Assembly: GCA_015680685.1 (NCBI GenBank)
Contig: MNCI01005887.1
Location: 104,036-168,035, forward strand
Reading direction: 5' to 3'
DNA length: 64,000 nucleotides
Source of the DNA: Gnetum montanum
Lineage: Eukaryota > Streptophyta > Gnetopsida > Gnetales > Gnetaceae
Shown: positions 12,203 through 22,990 of the stretch, piece by piece
Numbering within the stretch: the first letter of the stretch is position 1
Layout: each line of letters begins with the position of its first letter
Notes under the pieces: model-generated
Told to the model about the DNA's origin: nothing
Database searches by the model: none
The model's input: only the letters and a program-made list of their open reading frames with translations
Position numbers and translations under genes: made by a program

Positions 12203-13080
12203 TGATGAGTGATAAGGCACCCCTACACCCAACCATACAAATTACAAAGTGCTCATGCATGATCTGGTCAAATTCCATGGACTTTATAGTTTTCAATGCA
12301 CTAGTCTTCTAGGAAGTGAACCTTGCCTTAAGGTCATTTGTTGTCTTCCCAATTACACTTGAGATGTACATTGGTATGGTTAAGTGTATTTGAGGAATTT
12401 GATTCTTATCATTTTGTATTTTATGATTTTTCTATTTAAAGAGAGATAAAGTAATTGGATTAACTAATTTAATTTGACTAATTAACTAGTATCTAAGTAG
12501 TCCTAATATAAGCATTCGGTCCCACTTTCCGCACACGTCCTAAACCCATATATCCACTACTAGGTTACCAAACGCTATGCTACTAGGCGTACCAAGCAAT
12601 AATGCTACTAGGATTACCAAGTGAATACGTGTTACGCTCGAAGTGGTCATACTTATGTGTTTAATCTATTTAGCTTATCTTGCTTAATTACTTCATTAGC
12701 TTAATTACGGGAAAACATTGAATAAATAATTGAAAACATTAAATGGATAAATAAAACATTTAAGCTATCCAAAATTTTGCAAGGTTTATCAAGAAGTTCA
12801 TCTTTATTGCTACATACACTATTGTGCTTAGGTACAATAATGCTCAAATAAAGACTTGTACACTCAATGACTCCTACTGCGAGCACTTGGGAAAAATATT
12901 TTAACTTTCAGATAGGCAAAATGTAAGAGCTATGCTACTACTATCCAAGATTCATGCCATAAATGCAACTAGTGAGCATGTATTTATAGATCAAGATAGA
13001 CCTCTACGTCAATAGGGCTGCATCAATGCAATAGACTACATCGATGGCACCCAGTCGACGCAACAAACTAAAGCTCATCA
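12203..13080 (-). repeat. E1 5' LTR
   Basis: Complete 878-bp family A LTR running from TGATGAG (12203) to CTCATCA (13080). The TATA box is tataaata at + 12981-12988 (minus strand), with a candidate AATAAAG near 12802. U3 (12989-13080) contains CATCGATGG and CAGTCGACG palindromic cores. Confidence 0.93.
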
Positions 13081-13085
13081 ATGTG

Positions 13086-13269
13086 CCTTAGCCATACTTA
13101 ACCATATGTCTTAAGTTCATACAAGTATGATTGGAAAGATATCAATTAGCGACTTAGTGTTGAACTATCTAGGACATCCAACTAGTCTTAGTCCATAAAA
13201 TTCAACTAGATTGTGCATGAATGCTTGTGATCTATATGGTTCAATGCAGGGTTACTCTACTACTCATTA
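13086..13269 (+). repeat. Fragment of an older family A LTR, opposite strand
   Basis: The segment aligns with the end of S3 (28830-29030) in the same + orientation: gtgcatgaatgcttgtgatct / gcatgaacacttagtgattc, then tatggtt...ggggtact-like sequence and ...actcatta. It is the distal part of an inverted LTR that E1 inserted into; the other half would lie left of the window. Confidence 0.7.
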
Positions 13270-13494
13270 ACTATGACACATGGTAAGGTTGCAATTGACC
13301 ACAAAGAGATCAAAGCTTATGGTATGAATTTTAAAAATTTTAAATATTGAGATTTTTTAAATTTATTTCAAAATAACTTTTATTAACTTTAAATCAAATT
13401 TAATTTACTTTTAATCTTTTCAATAGAAAAAAAAGGAATTATTTGATCCTCAAATTATTTCAAAAGTCTATGTTATTGCTTGATGAACTTCATT
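13270..13494. other. AT-rich stretch, nothing recognised
   Basis: About 225 bp of AT-rich DNA between the inverted LTR fragment and the RTE fragment. No ORF, repeat or RNA was recognised. Confidence 0.5.
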
Positions 13495-14130
13495 AATGCT
13501 AGTCCCAAGCCCAAATATGAAAGGAGGAGGGTTAGCATTAGGTTGGTAGTCATCTATAAAACCTTGTCAAATCTCATATATGTGTTATTTTTGAAATTTT
13601 GCATATGTTAGGGCATTTCCTAGAAGAAATGTGTAGTATTCACAAGGTTTGGTTGCTGTGGAAAATGAGTAATGGCTTGCTAGGGCATCCTATAGAAATA
13701 ACACATAACATTATCACCTAGATGTTATGAAAAGTAGACAAGGGTTCCCACATTAGGGATGGGTATGGATAAATAAGCAAGTCTAGTGGTAAAAATTTTA
13801 GATAACAACTTGAAACATTAACATGCTTAATAAAAAGACCTTGAAATCATTAATAACATGAAAAGATGAAGAATCTACATTGTCTGCCTCCAAGAAGCAA
13901 GATGGAAAGGGAAGAAAGCTAAAGATTTAGGCTAGGGTTACAAACTCTTCTACTAATTAAAAGAAAATCATCAAAATGGAGTGGGCATTATCATTGACTA
14001 ATTAGTTAAAGATAAAGTGGTACAAGTATTTCACCATATTAATTGAATTATGAACATCAAACTTAAGGTTGGAAATGAGATCATTAATGTCATTAGTGTA
14101 TACGTTTCATAAGGATTTGAAGAGTGTAAT
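13495..14130 (+). pseudogene. RTE-type LINE: 5' leader and endonuclease, decayed
   Basis: The leader 'gtcccaagcccaaatatgaa' followed by aggaggagggtt is characteristic of plant RTE LINEs ahead of the endonuclease. From about 13840 the + strand gives LEIINNM, then VCLQEARWKGKKAKDL, NGVGIIID and IKLKVGNEIINVISVY. This is the apurinic endonuclease pattern LQETKW...NGVGIIVD...VISAYAP. It has several stops and breaks off near 14130, before any RT. In a live element it nicks target DNA to prime reverse transcription. Confidence 0.75.
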
Positions 14131-14179
14131 GATATGTGAGATACACTACTGTAATTTGCAAGTGCATGTGACCTTACAA

Positions 14180-15742
14180 TTCATCATCATCATCATCCTA
14201 GCCTTGTCCCAATAAAATACGATCAATTACATGAGTTCTTTTTTAGCATTTACCTCTATGAAGAGCTAAATATTTATTTATTTGTAGTTTCTTCAAATAA
14301 TATTTGATTGTATTTTTCCATGTTTCTTTAGTATTTCTTTTAGTGGCTTTCCTAGAATAATGATGTAGCAACCTTCACTTATATGCCTATTTTTTGATCT
14401 TCTTTGCACTTGTTCAAACAATCTAAGTTATCATTCTTGTAGCTTATCTAAAATAGAAGCCACTTCAAATATTCCTCTATCAATTGTATTATGTAATTTA
14501 TCTTTTTTAATAACATTCAACATCCATTGAATCATTTGCATTTCTACCACACTAATTTGGAGTTCATGTTGCTTTTGTACTATCCAGTTGATGAGTGGTG
14601 AGGTACTCCTACACTCAACCATACGAATACGAGCGTGTACGCGCGATCCAGTCGAACTCCGCAGACTAAATGCCTTAACCCCACAAAAAACACTTGGGGT
14701 TAATCGTTCGTTGTCTTCCTAGGCTTGCTTGTAAGTGTCACGGTGTATGGTTAAGCAAGTCTGAGGTATGTGATTTTTTTGGTATTTTTCGGTTTATCTT
14801 CTAAGCTATGAGAGGGAAGGGTTGAGAAACTAACTAACTCTAACTAATGTCCTAAGTCTAAATTAACTAGCGTCAGCATCCGTTCCCACTTACCGGACAC
14901 ACCCTGAACTATGCAACTGTGGCTTACCAAACGCTAATCGTTACTGGGATCACCACACGTAACGCAAGTGCTTGAATTGGTCGTACTGAGGCACCTATTT
15001 AGCCTAAGTGTAAGCAACCGATTCCTTAGCTAGCCGTACACACCTGTGGGTGCTCGTAACTAAGTTTGTACTTATCACACGTTCTAGCCTAGCAATGAGC
15101 AGCCGATTCCTTGACTAGCCGTACACACTGAACTACCACTGGGATTACCAAGCGCAGAATCCTGGAATACGCTACTAGGTTACCAAGCAGTTAATGCTCG
15201 TAGTCAAGTCGTACTCACGTGTTGCGACAAGCAGCTGATTCCTTGATTAGCCGTACACGTCCGTAGATGCTCGTAATCAAGTCGTACTTGTGCACACTAG
15301 GAAAGCAGTAAATAAACAAAAATAAAACCACGTGCTGCAAGGTTTATCCAATCAAGTTCGTCTTTATTGCCATACACAACTTGGGTTCAGGTTACAAGCT
15401 GCTCGAATAAAGAGCCGTTCACTCTAGGACTCCTATTGCGGGCACATGGAAAAAATTCTAACTCTGGAGTGATCAATTTTCCAGAGCTTTGCTACTTCTA
15501 GCCAAGATTGGGAAATGAGGGGAGTGTCGCCTCTTATTTATAGATATGGCGGCGGACTGCGATATCGCGTACGCGATATCGCAGGGGAAGACACGATATC
15601 GCGGCACAGTGCATGTCGCGTCTCATCACCAGTATTCAGCACCATATAAGATAATAGGTCTACTTACTATCCTTTAAAATTTTTCATTAATTTTCTTGGT
15701 ATTCTTTTATCTCATAGAATACTAGTAGCCTAAATGGAAATT
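14180..15742 (-). pseudogene. RTE-type LINE: RT C-terminus and 3' end, split by S1
   Basis: Removing S1 and one CCAGT copy leaves a continuous minus-strand RTE tail: WDKRIPRKLMKNF, RPIILYGAEYW (just right of S1), then QKQHELQISVVEMQMIQWM (just left of S1), DRGIFEVASILDKLQE, ATKRNTKETWKNTIK and the terminal DRILLGQG. These match the LYGAECW / VAEMRMLRWM / GRPKKTW pattern of plant RTE elements. The 3' end has the typical ttgggacaaggct sequence followed by a (GAT)n tail at 14181-14195. Stops remain in several places. Confidence 0.8.
14589..15628 (-). repeat. S1: solo LTR, family A
   Basis: Complete 1,040-bp LTR from TGATGAG to CTCATCA. It has a perfect 5-bp TSD, ccagt at 14584-14588 and 15629-15633, and no internal sequence, so it is a solo LTR left by LTR-LTR recombination. 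TATA box tataaata at 15535-15543 (minus). The body repeats a motif 'gattccttgactagccgtac' three to four times (15020-15265), which explains its extra length. U3 (15544-15628) is built on GATATC, with a perfect 26-bp palindrome at 15558-15583. Confidence 0.95.
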
Positions 15743-16694
15743 TGATGTAATGGGTACCCCCTACGTCCAACTATACAAATCACAAGAGTTCATGTGTAAT
15801 TTGGTTGATTTTCATTGATGGAACTAGTGTGGTATCTAGATTGTTAAGCATTGATCACAGGTCTGTGTCTTGTCACTTAGACTAGTAGTAGCTTTATGAC
15901 ATATGGTGTAGTCCAAAGTGAGGCATATGATTATGATGTTGTTGGGGCCTTAACTTAACCTTCAAAATAACATAGAAATTAATTATTAAATATAATTAAT
16001 AACAAGAGGATAAATTCTAAGCTAGCATAAGGTTGATGAGTATTTGTTCCCAACTTGCCATACATGTCCTAAACTTACATACTCACTATTGGGCGAACCA
16101 AGTAATAACACTACTGGGATTACCAAGCAAATACATGTTTATGCTTAAAACTAGTCATGCTCATTTCGTCGATTGACTGACATGCATGGAAATGTAAATA
16201 TTATCTAATTACATGGAAAATAAATTTCATTGAAAGTAAATCTATTGTAAGTAAAAGTGCTACAAGGAATATGAATCAATCTCAATCTTATTGTTGTTCA
16301 TGCAATGTGTCCAAGTACAATGCCACTTGAATAAGATTCCTTACAATTAACTCAAATCCACACTACGGGTACTCACTAACTATTTGCTAAGATTATAAAA
16401 TAAAACTACAAGAGTTCAGCTACACTATTAACCAAGTGGTGCCAAATATGTGGTGAGTGCTTGCATATTTATAGGCAAATGCAGGCATTGCAGTAATGTG
16501 ATGCGTTAACACATTTAATTACATCGATGGGGATGCATTGACGAGGATGCGTCAATGCATCCAAGATGCATTATTGATTAATGCATCAAGGCATCCTCAT
16601 TGACATATATGTGTTGATATATTTATGATACATCAACGGGGATGCATCAACAAGGTTGCATTAACAAAGTTTCCTGACATATTAGGTCTCATTA
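15743..16694 (-). repeat. S2: solo LTR, family A (diverged)
   Basis: A 952-bp LTR whose ends are TGATGTAATGGGTACCCC (15743) and GTCTCATTA (16694). It has a perfect TSD, aaatt at 15738-15742 and 16695-16699. TATA box tataaata at 16466-16473 (minus). U3 (16474-16694) is long and carries many ATGCAT/GATGCATC, ACATATATGT and TTGATTAATGCATCAA palindromic units. The decayed termini suggest it is older than S1. Confidence 0.92.
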
Positions 16695-16699
16695 AAATT

Positions 16700-18207
16700 C
16701 TATCAAAACCTAAGTTTTATCATTGACCAAGCTAAACACTGCATCTTTAATTTTAGTAAGAAAGATAACCTGTTCAAGAAGATGGCTGTAACTATGATGA
16801 ATAATATTAGGTAAATGATCATAACTAAAGTGAAAATCCATTTAATCAAAATCCTTTGAGACAAATACACATTGAAAATATCTTTCAAGAAAACCATTGA
16901 TAGTAAGAGGATTCGAATTAATTTGACCACTAACTTCTATGAAGTTAATAATAGGAAAATTACCTTTACCATATAATAATTTAAAAAATTCTTTGTATGG
17001 TTCTCCCTTTACTTTCAACTAGTTGAGACAACTCCTGATGAAAGCACTGTTAGAATTATTCATATACCATTTTTTTGATTGAGTGAACATAAGAAAGTCA
17101 TTATTGAAGATTAATATTAAAGGGATCTATATGTAAAGCAGTGTTGATTTCCTTTGTCTCTTGGCATATTTCTTAACTAACCAATGAGAAATATTACAAA
17201 CACAATATATAGTATGCAACCAATAATCAATCCAACTTGATTTACCAAGGGGTCTCATTCTACATTCCAAAGAGATGTCAAAATACCTTTTCTAGAAGAA
17301 ATAAGAAATAAAAATGCATTCATGCAAAAAAGTTCATAACATTGAATTGAACATTTAATACTAAATTCCAAATTAAGAGAAATTGGAAAATAGTCTAAAA
17401 GTGTTGCATCTTTATGAACTATAACATTTCCATCATAGAACCATGAAGAATAATTGAAAAAATAAAATCCATCAAGTCTTTCAAAAATCTTATTATTACC
17501 TTCACAAAGGTTAAACTAGATAAACCAATCATAATAATTCACATTTGATTTAGTAGATTCAAAAATAAAATTTTTTCTTAACATCATATCAAATAGAAAG
17601 CTAATGACCTACAAATTAAGAAGAAACTCTATGAATTTTATCATGAAAATTTTCAATCATATTAAAATCACCACCAAAAGCTAAGGAATTTTAAATAAAG
17701 TTTGGAGAAGAAACTACCACCAAACATTTCTATCTATATAAGTAGTAAGAGCATAAATATTGCAAATACCAAAAGAATTTGAAGCACCTTGAAGAATAAC
17801 CCAAACTACAAAATTATCTCTACCATGAGAGTGGCTTTTTTTAGATCAAAAAATGATTGTTAATGAGAGTTGTGCCACCTTGATCAATATTATGATTAGT
17901 AAATAATATTGTAAAATCATGAAGAATATTATTACTAGCCATGACTATATTCGAATTGGAAATCTTAATCTCTTGAAGAAGAATAAAAGTAAGAACTAAA
18001 TGTTGTGTGCAATGAAAATAACCAACAACTTTTTTCCAAAGTCTATTAATAAGACCCCACACATTTCATAAAAAGATTAACATATGGTAGAGGGGAAGGA
18101 GGCTCCTACCCTAATAGTAGAATCAACATTCTCAAAAGAAATTATCTCCATATATTGATCAATGATTGCAAACAAATTAGGAATTAAAATATCTTGAACA
18201 TGCTTAA
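16700..18207 (-). pseudogene. L1-type LINE: endonuclease and RT start, decayed
   Basis: The minus strand from about 18060 reads a MWGLINRLWKKV start, then LTFILLQEIKISNSNI (the LQETK endonuclease motif), GGTTLINNHFLI, NIYALTTYIDRNVW and, near 17390, DYFPISLNLEF (matching the DHSPI motif). Near 16800 the RT entry region reads LLEQVIFLTKIKDAVFSLVNDKT (family: EIxxAVFxxGNDKAPGPDG). The remainder of RT is missing: sequence changes to RTE type at S2. It is on the same strand as the ORF1 fragment at 29036-30062 and in the right order, so both probably come from one L1 copy split by S3 and E2. Confidence 0.7.
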
Positions 18208-18868
18208 TGATGAAGTGTATTTTGTCTAGCTCCAATATTGGGTACCCAATATTGGAGCCTTGATATCGAATACCCAATATCAAGGACCAAGAAGTGATGT
18301 CAAATATTCGATATTGCTAGATGTGTGCTGGCATATAAATATAAAACTTGGGTGCATGGTATGGGAGTCTTTTTTTCATAGTATAGCAGAGCTTTTATTG
18401 TTTTTCTTTTCCAAAGTTAGAATATTTTCTCAAGTGCTTGCAATAGGAGTCATTGAGTGTATTGATCTTTATTCGAGCATTATTGTACCTAAGCATGGTA
18501 GTATGTGTGGTAATAAAGACAAGCTTTCTAATAAAGCTTGTAGCACTTTGGCTAGATTAAATATTTTCTTCATGCATTTAATGTTTAATGCAATTTCCTT
18601 TAATGCTTTAAGTAATTAAGCTAAATTAAGCTAGATTAAGTAACAATTAATTGAGAAAATAAGTACAACCACTTTGAGCATGTGCATGATGCTTGGTAAT
18701 CCCAATAATGGTTAATGTTTGGTAACCCAACAACATTATACGTGTTCAAGATGTGTATAGAAAGTGGGACCAGATGCTTATGTTAAGATTAGTTAGACAT
18801 TAATTATTTAGTTAAATTAAATTAGCAATTAAGTTACTTCATTCCTTTCATCCTTTATTTTAAGCACC
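18208..18868 (+). repeat. S3 (left part): solo LTR in opposite orientation, split by E2
   Basis: Starts TGATGAAG. Read on + it is the reverse of the other LTRs: U3, TATA (tataaata 18334-18341), then the conserved 'attgagtgtattgatctttattcgagc' region (written here in pieces: attgagtgtattgatc, tttattcgagc), ending at the GCACC target used by E2. U3 contains a perfect 30-bp palindrome (18229-18258) and a 9-bp-stem inverted repeat (18258-18285). Flank cttaa (18203-18207) pairs with ctcaa after the right part (29031-29035), a TSD with one mismatch. Confidence 0.85.
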
Positions 18869-19680
18869 TGGTGAGCAGTGAGGTAACCTTACGCCCAAAC
18901 ATACGAATCACTAAGGCATTTACGCATGATCCAGTTGAATTTTGTGGACCTATAGTTCTCTAATGTACTAGTTCCTGTAGGAAGTGAAATGGGTGTTGAG
19001 AACATTTGTTGTCTTCCCAACTAGACTTGTGAAGCTCAAGTGTATGGGTTAAGCGTAATTGAGGTACATGATTTTTATCATTTTATGTTTTATAAATTTG
19101 ATCATCTACAACAAGAATGAAAGGTAAAAATTTAAAATCTAATTCATCTATTGCCTAACTATCCTAACACAAGTAATCGTCCCACTTTCCTGGATACATC
19201 CTAAACACATATAATGTTGTTGGGCTATCAAATGTTAAGCATTATTGGGTTACTCAGCACTATATGTATGCTCTAAGTGGTCGTGCTCATGTTCATTAAC
19301 AACTAGAAATTAATTGCTTAATTAAAATGCATTACAGTAAAGTGCATTAAAGGAAACATTAATCTATTCTCAGTGCTGCAAGGATTGTCAAAAAAGTTCA
19401 TTTTTATTCCCATCACACTGCTGTACTCAGGTACATTAGTGTTTGAACAAAGATCCATACACACTTAGTCTCCTGCTACGAGCACTGAGAAAATATTCTA
19501 ACTTTGGAGAAAACAAACTGCAAGAGCTTCACTACACTGACTAAAAACTGATATGAAAACTAACTGGAAATCGTGAGCATAAGCACTATATTTATAGGCT
19601 AGTATATACCTTGTGACATCAGATATTCGACATCACATTTAGGACCCAATGTCAGAGTAGATGAAAAAGGTGACTCATTG
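18869..19680 (-). repeat. E2 3' LTR
   Basis: 812 bp starting TGGTGAGCAGTGAGGTAACC, a decayed TGATGAG start, and ending GACTCATTG. TATA box tataaata at 19589-19596 (minus). U3 has cacatcAGATATTCgacatc-type repeats related to S3. Confidence 0.92.
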
Positions 19681-19690
19681 TACCCCCATG
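19681..19690 (-). other. E2 polypurine tract
   Basis: The minus strand reads CAGTCATGGGGGTA immediately before the LTR. Confidence 0.75.
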
Positions 19691-21580
19691 ACTGAATGAA
19701 AACTCATTCTCAAGTGCAGAATAGGAGGAACAACTTCCTTGCAAAATATTGGGAAGGTATGGGATTATTCATTGACATACAAACTGACTTAGACAGAACA
19801 AATAGACTTTGAGTGCCCAAGTGTATGGAGTTATGAGTTTTACAAAATTGGGTGTTCATGATAAGAGAAGTGAACACCTTGGAGAAAACTAACATCCAAC
19901 ACCTGTTGACAGCTGAAGAGAGAGAGAAGATCCAATGATCATGAATGATCCTTATCATAAGATGCAGCTGCATCATCCTTGGTGAAGATAGTTTTTCTTC
20001 TAGTCCATGCTTTCCACTGCAGTCACAACAAAATCATGAATTAGTATGTAATTTGTAACACATAGTTTGTAAGTACCCTATTTCGTTGGTGGTCACACTA
20101 GTCTAGGTTGTGATTGTGATAGATTAATTCCTTTAGTAGTGTTAGTAGGAAGGCTGAAAAATATAGTAAAATAGATAAGTAGTCCATTGAATATGAAAAA
20201 TTTTGACACAAGAAAATATCTAAAGAGGATGTAAGAATTGATTATAAGAGTGTCTAAGGGTAGAGAACTTAACTAACCCAACCAAAAGATATGTAAGTGG
20301 GTCCTTTCCAAAGCTGGCACAAGCCTTTTATGCCCTTGCATAACTTCAAACCAAAGAGTCTGTGGGCTCTGTGGATGATTAATGGTTACAGAAGGTTAAG
20401 TACAAAAACCTAGAAGAAACTACCTAAGAATTCCAACACATCAAACCAAGACATCGAACAAGAACATGCAACCAGCAATGAGGTGAGACATGGTAAGCAT
20501 AAATGATGAGAGAGAGTGGAATAATGTTTCTAATTAAGGTCACATGAAGTCCCTTGTGGATTTTATGGTTAAATAACTTTGATAAGATCCATCATTAGTC
20601 TAGACCAAAACCAATCACATTTAGTGACTTTGCATCATTATTCTAAGACTAGTCCATCCCCCTGAGACACAATAGTGCTTCCACAGAACAACCACCATTA
20701 CTTATTAGAGAAGAAAAGAGAAGTAGGAAGTGAGGAAGGGCCTTAGTTAGAGGGGACCTTTAGGCATAGGTAACATATCTTTCTACTCCCATAACCAATG
20801 CTTGTAGCCTATTTATTTTGTCTAAGGAGTGTGCTTTGAATTTCCATCATGTTTTTTGAAATGGAAACCACACCATGCAAAGACGTATGCATTTATTTTG
20901 TCTAAGGGTTGTGCTTTGAATTCCCATCATTTTTTTGATGAGAACCACACCATGCAAAGAATTATTCAGCTTCATTTTATTGGTCGACATTGAATGGTAA
21001 GAAATCCATAAAGACACACATGCATCCAGGCAAATAGAAAGGCACAAAGAATACCGAATCCTCTTGAAGTCACATCCTGTTCAAACCTTTGAATCCTTTC
21101 CAATCCTGAAAACTACCAAAGTCAAAAATTTGTTAAAGTTTTGTTAATGAAAAAGGGACTACACATTTCTAGGATAAGAAAAATCATAGAGTTTGTGGAT
21201 GGGTGGATGTTGTGGACTCATTTCTTGTTGCATGAAAAAGAAACCATGTCCTAATCATCTGTAAGAAAATTCAAAGCTAGAATCTAGACATTAACAATCA
21301 AATAACAAAATAGTACATACCACCATCAAGCAATGCATTACCATTGTACTTGGCATTTATTAATAAAAGGTTAGAAAATCACATCAAAATAAAATAAAAG
21401 AAAATATAAAAGAAAGTGTAAAATATTCAAGAAATAGCAAATGTACTAATGATGGTGTAAAAAAAATTAGAAAAGATTAATAATATGAAAATAAGAAGAT
21501 GTAAAATAAAGAATGTGTCAAACAAAAATTTGTAAAACAAAAAATTAAAAAATTGAGGAGCTGCTTATATGGTTAGCATG
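19691..21580 (-). other. E2 3' noncoding region
   Basis: No supportable ORF. Family blocks present: 'gtgggtcctttccaaagctgg' region (20298) and the inverted-repeat unit (gtgctttgaattcccat ... accacaccatgcaaag), here in two tandem copies of about 80 bp (20811-20890 and 20891-20960). The end at 21360-21545 is A-rich. Confidence 0.6.
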
Positions 21581-21584
21581 GATG

Positions 21585-21615
21585 GCCATCTCCCCCACAA
21601 CTAAGTTGAAAGAAG
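21585..21615 (-). other. E2 internal PPT-like motif
   Basis: 'gatggccatctcccccacaa' followed by ctaagttg is the internal counterpart of the terminal PPT, placed just after integrase. Confidence 0.5.
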
Positions 21616-22990
21616 AAGATCTGAAATATGGTGCATGGTTGTCCATCTAATGAGACATTTGTTGTATTAGTTGGCTTATTCTTATGAAAAGGTTTGATTT
21701 GTTGGATGTTGACTCGCTATTTCTTGTTTGGGCTCTTAGGTTTGTAGATCATCATGGCCCTAGAAGAAAAATTTTCATAAATGATGTAAGGTCCTTCCCA
21801 TAATGTTTGGAACTTAGTTCATTGAGGTACGTGTGTGGGGTTCCAGTAGGAAATCTTATCTCTTGGTTGAAATTTAACTTTTTTGATTTTAAGGCCATGA
21901 TGCTTTTTGCTGTAGGCCTTGTGCAACTCATTAGATGATAGGGCTACCAATCAATTTTCGTTTAGCAGGTTGAGATTCATTAGTCTTTCTTTTTGGGCTA
22001 AACTCAAGTTAAGGTTGAGGTCACATGCTGTTGAAAGTGTACAGAGCTCAGCTTGAGTAGGGAGTGTTGGTAATTTTCCATACATAAGCTCATAGGGAGA
22101 ACAACCTATAAGAAGTTTCCATGTTGAGCGGTAGGCCTAAAGAACATCGTTGAATTTTGTGTTCTAGTCTTTCCTATATTTGTTAATAGTCTTTGTTAGA
22201 ATCCTTATGATTTCTCTATTGGTAACCTCAGCTTGACCATTAGCTTGGGGGTGGTAGGGTGTTGTGAGTTTATGTTCAATCCCTAAGAATTGCATAAGCT
22301 TTTGAAAAGTAGTACTTGTAAAGTGAGTTTGATTATTAAAAATTAATGCATGTGGCACACCAAACCTATTTACAACATTTTTTTGTACAAACCAAGTAGA
22401 AGTAGAAGATGTATAGTTGATGATAACTGTTGCTTCTACACATTTCATACAATAGTCAACAAAGACTATGATGTATGCCTTTCCATTTGACATGGGTGTG
22501 ATGGGACCCATAAAATCAATGCCCCAAATGTCAAAGGATTCCAATTGTTGAATCCATTGATGTGGTTCCTTCATTCGAGCAGTCATCCCATCATCTCATT
22601 GGCATCATTCATAAGAGTGAATGTAATGATGAGCATCCTTGAAGGTTGTTGGCCAACAGTACCCTACTATTAGGATTTTAATGGTTGTGTGTCTCCTAGT
22701 AGAGTGTCCTCCACAAGCACCTTCATGAGCATCTTGGAGAACATGTAGTTGAGTAGCATCAGGGACACACCAACAAACTAGGCCATCGACACACACCTTG
22801 TAGAGGTATCTATTGATCTCCATGAAGTGTTTTACCTGGTAAAGAAATTGTTGTTTCTTTTGGTGATCCAACCCTTGTGGCATCTCTTGGATGAGAAGAT
22901 AGGTGAGAATGTCATCATACCATTTAGGCTCATTGGGTAATTATTCAGTTATAGCCTCAACAAAGAGGAGTTTATTAGGAAACATATTAG
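21616..22990 (-). pseudogene. E2 integrase, decayed
   Basis: Two fairly open stretches. At 22605-22883 is the zinc-binding domain (VCWCVPDATQLHVLQDAHEG, GGHSTRRHT ... YCWPTTF, IHSYE) and at 22164-22586 the core (FDIWGIDFMGPITPMSNGKA, FVDYCMKCVEA, NRFGVPHAL, HPQANGQAEVTNRE). The first catalytic Asp (GIDFMGP) and the Glu region are kept. The second Asp of the usual SDNGTHF is altered (IFNNQTHF), so the DDE triad is broken. The C-terminal region (to about 21620) is recognisable but full of stops. Confidence 0.88.

Larger units (their letters stand above)
1..13080 (-). mobile_element. E1: family A Ty3/gypsy element (left end outside window)
   Basis: Minus-strand element bounded on the right by a complete LTR (12203-13080) and on the left by a partial LTR (1-778). 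The two LTRs align along their length, for example from 'gaaccttaccttaaggt' at 2 with 'gaaccttgccttaaggt' at 12319. Reading the minus strand gives 5' LTR, tRNA-Asp-type PBS, gag, protease, RT-RNase H, integrase, noncoding tail, an extra 3' coding block, PPT and 3' LTR. Integrase following RT-RNase H is the Ty3/gypsy order; the PBS suggests Athila/Tat. All coding parts carry stops and frameshifts, so the copy is non-autonomous. The right flank 13081-13085 (atgtg) should be one TSD copy; its partner is outside the window. E1 sits inside an older LTR of the opposite orientation (13086-13269). Confidence 0.9.

Noticed and set aside
15020-15300. Repeated unit with spacers resembling a CRISPR-like array
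   Set aside because: Repeats are imperfect and inside an LTR with exact TSDs in plant DNA; there are no cas genes and the spacing is irregular.
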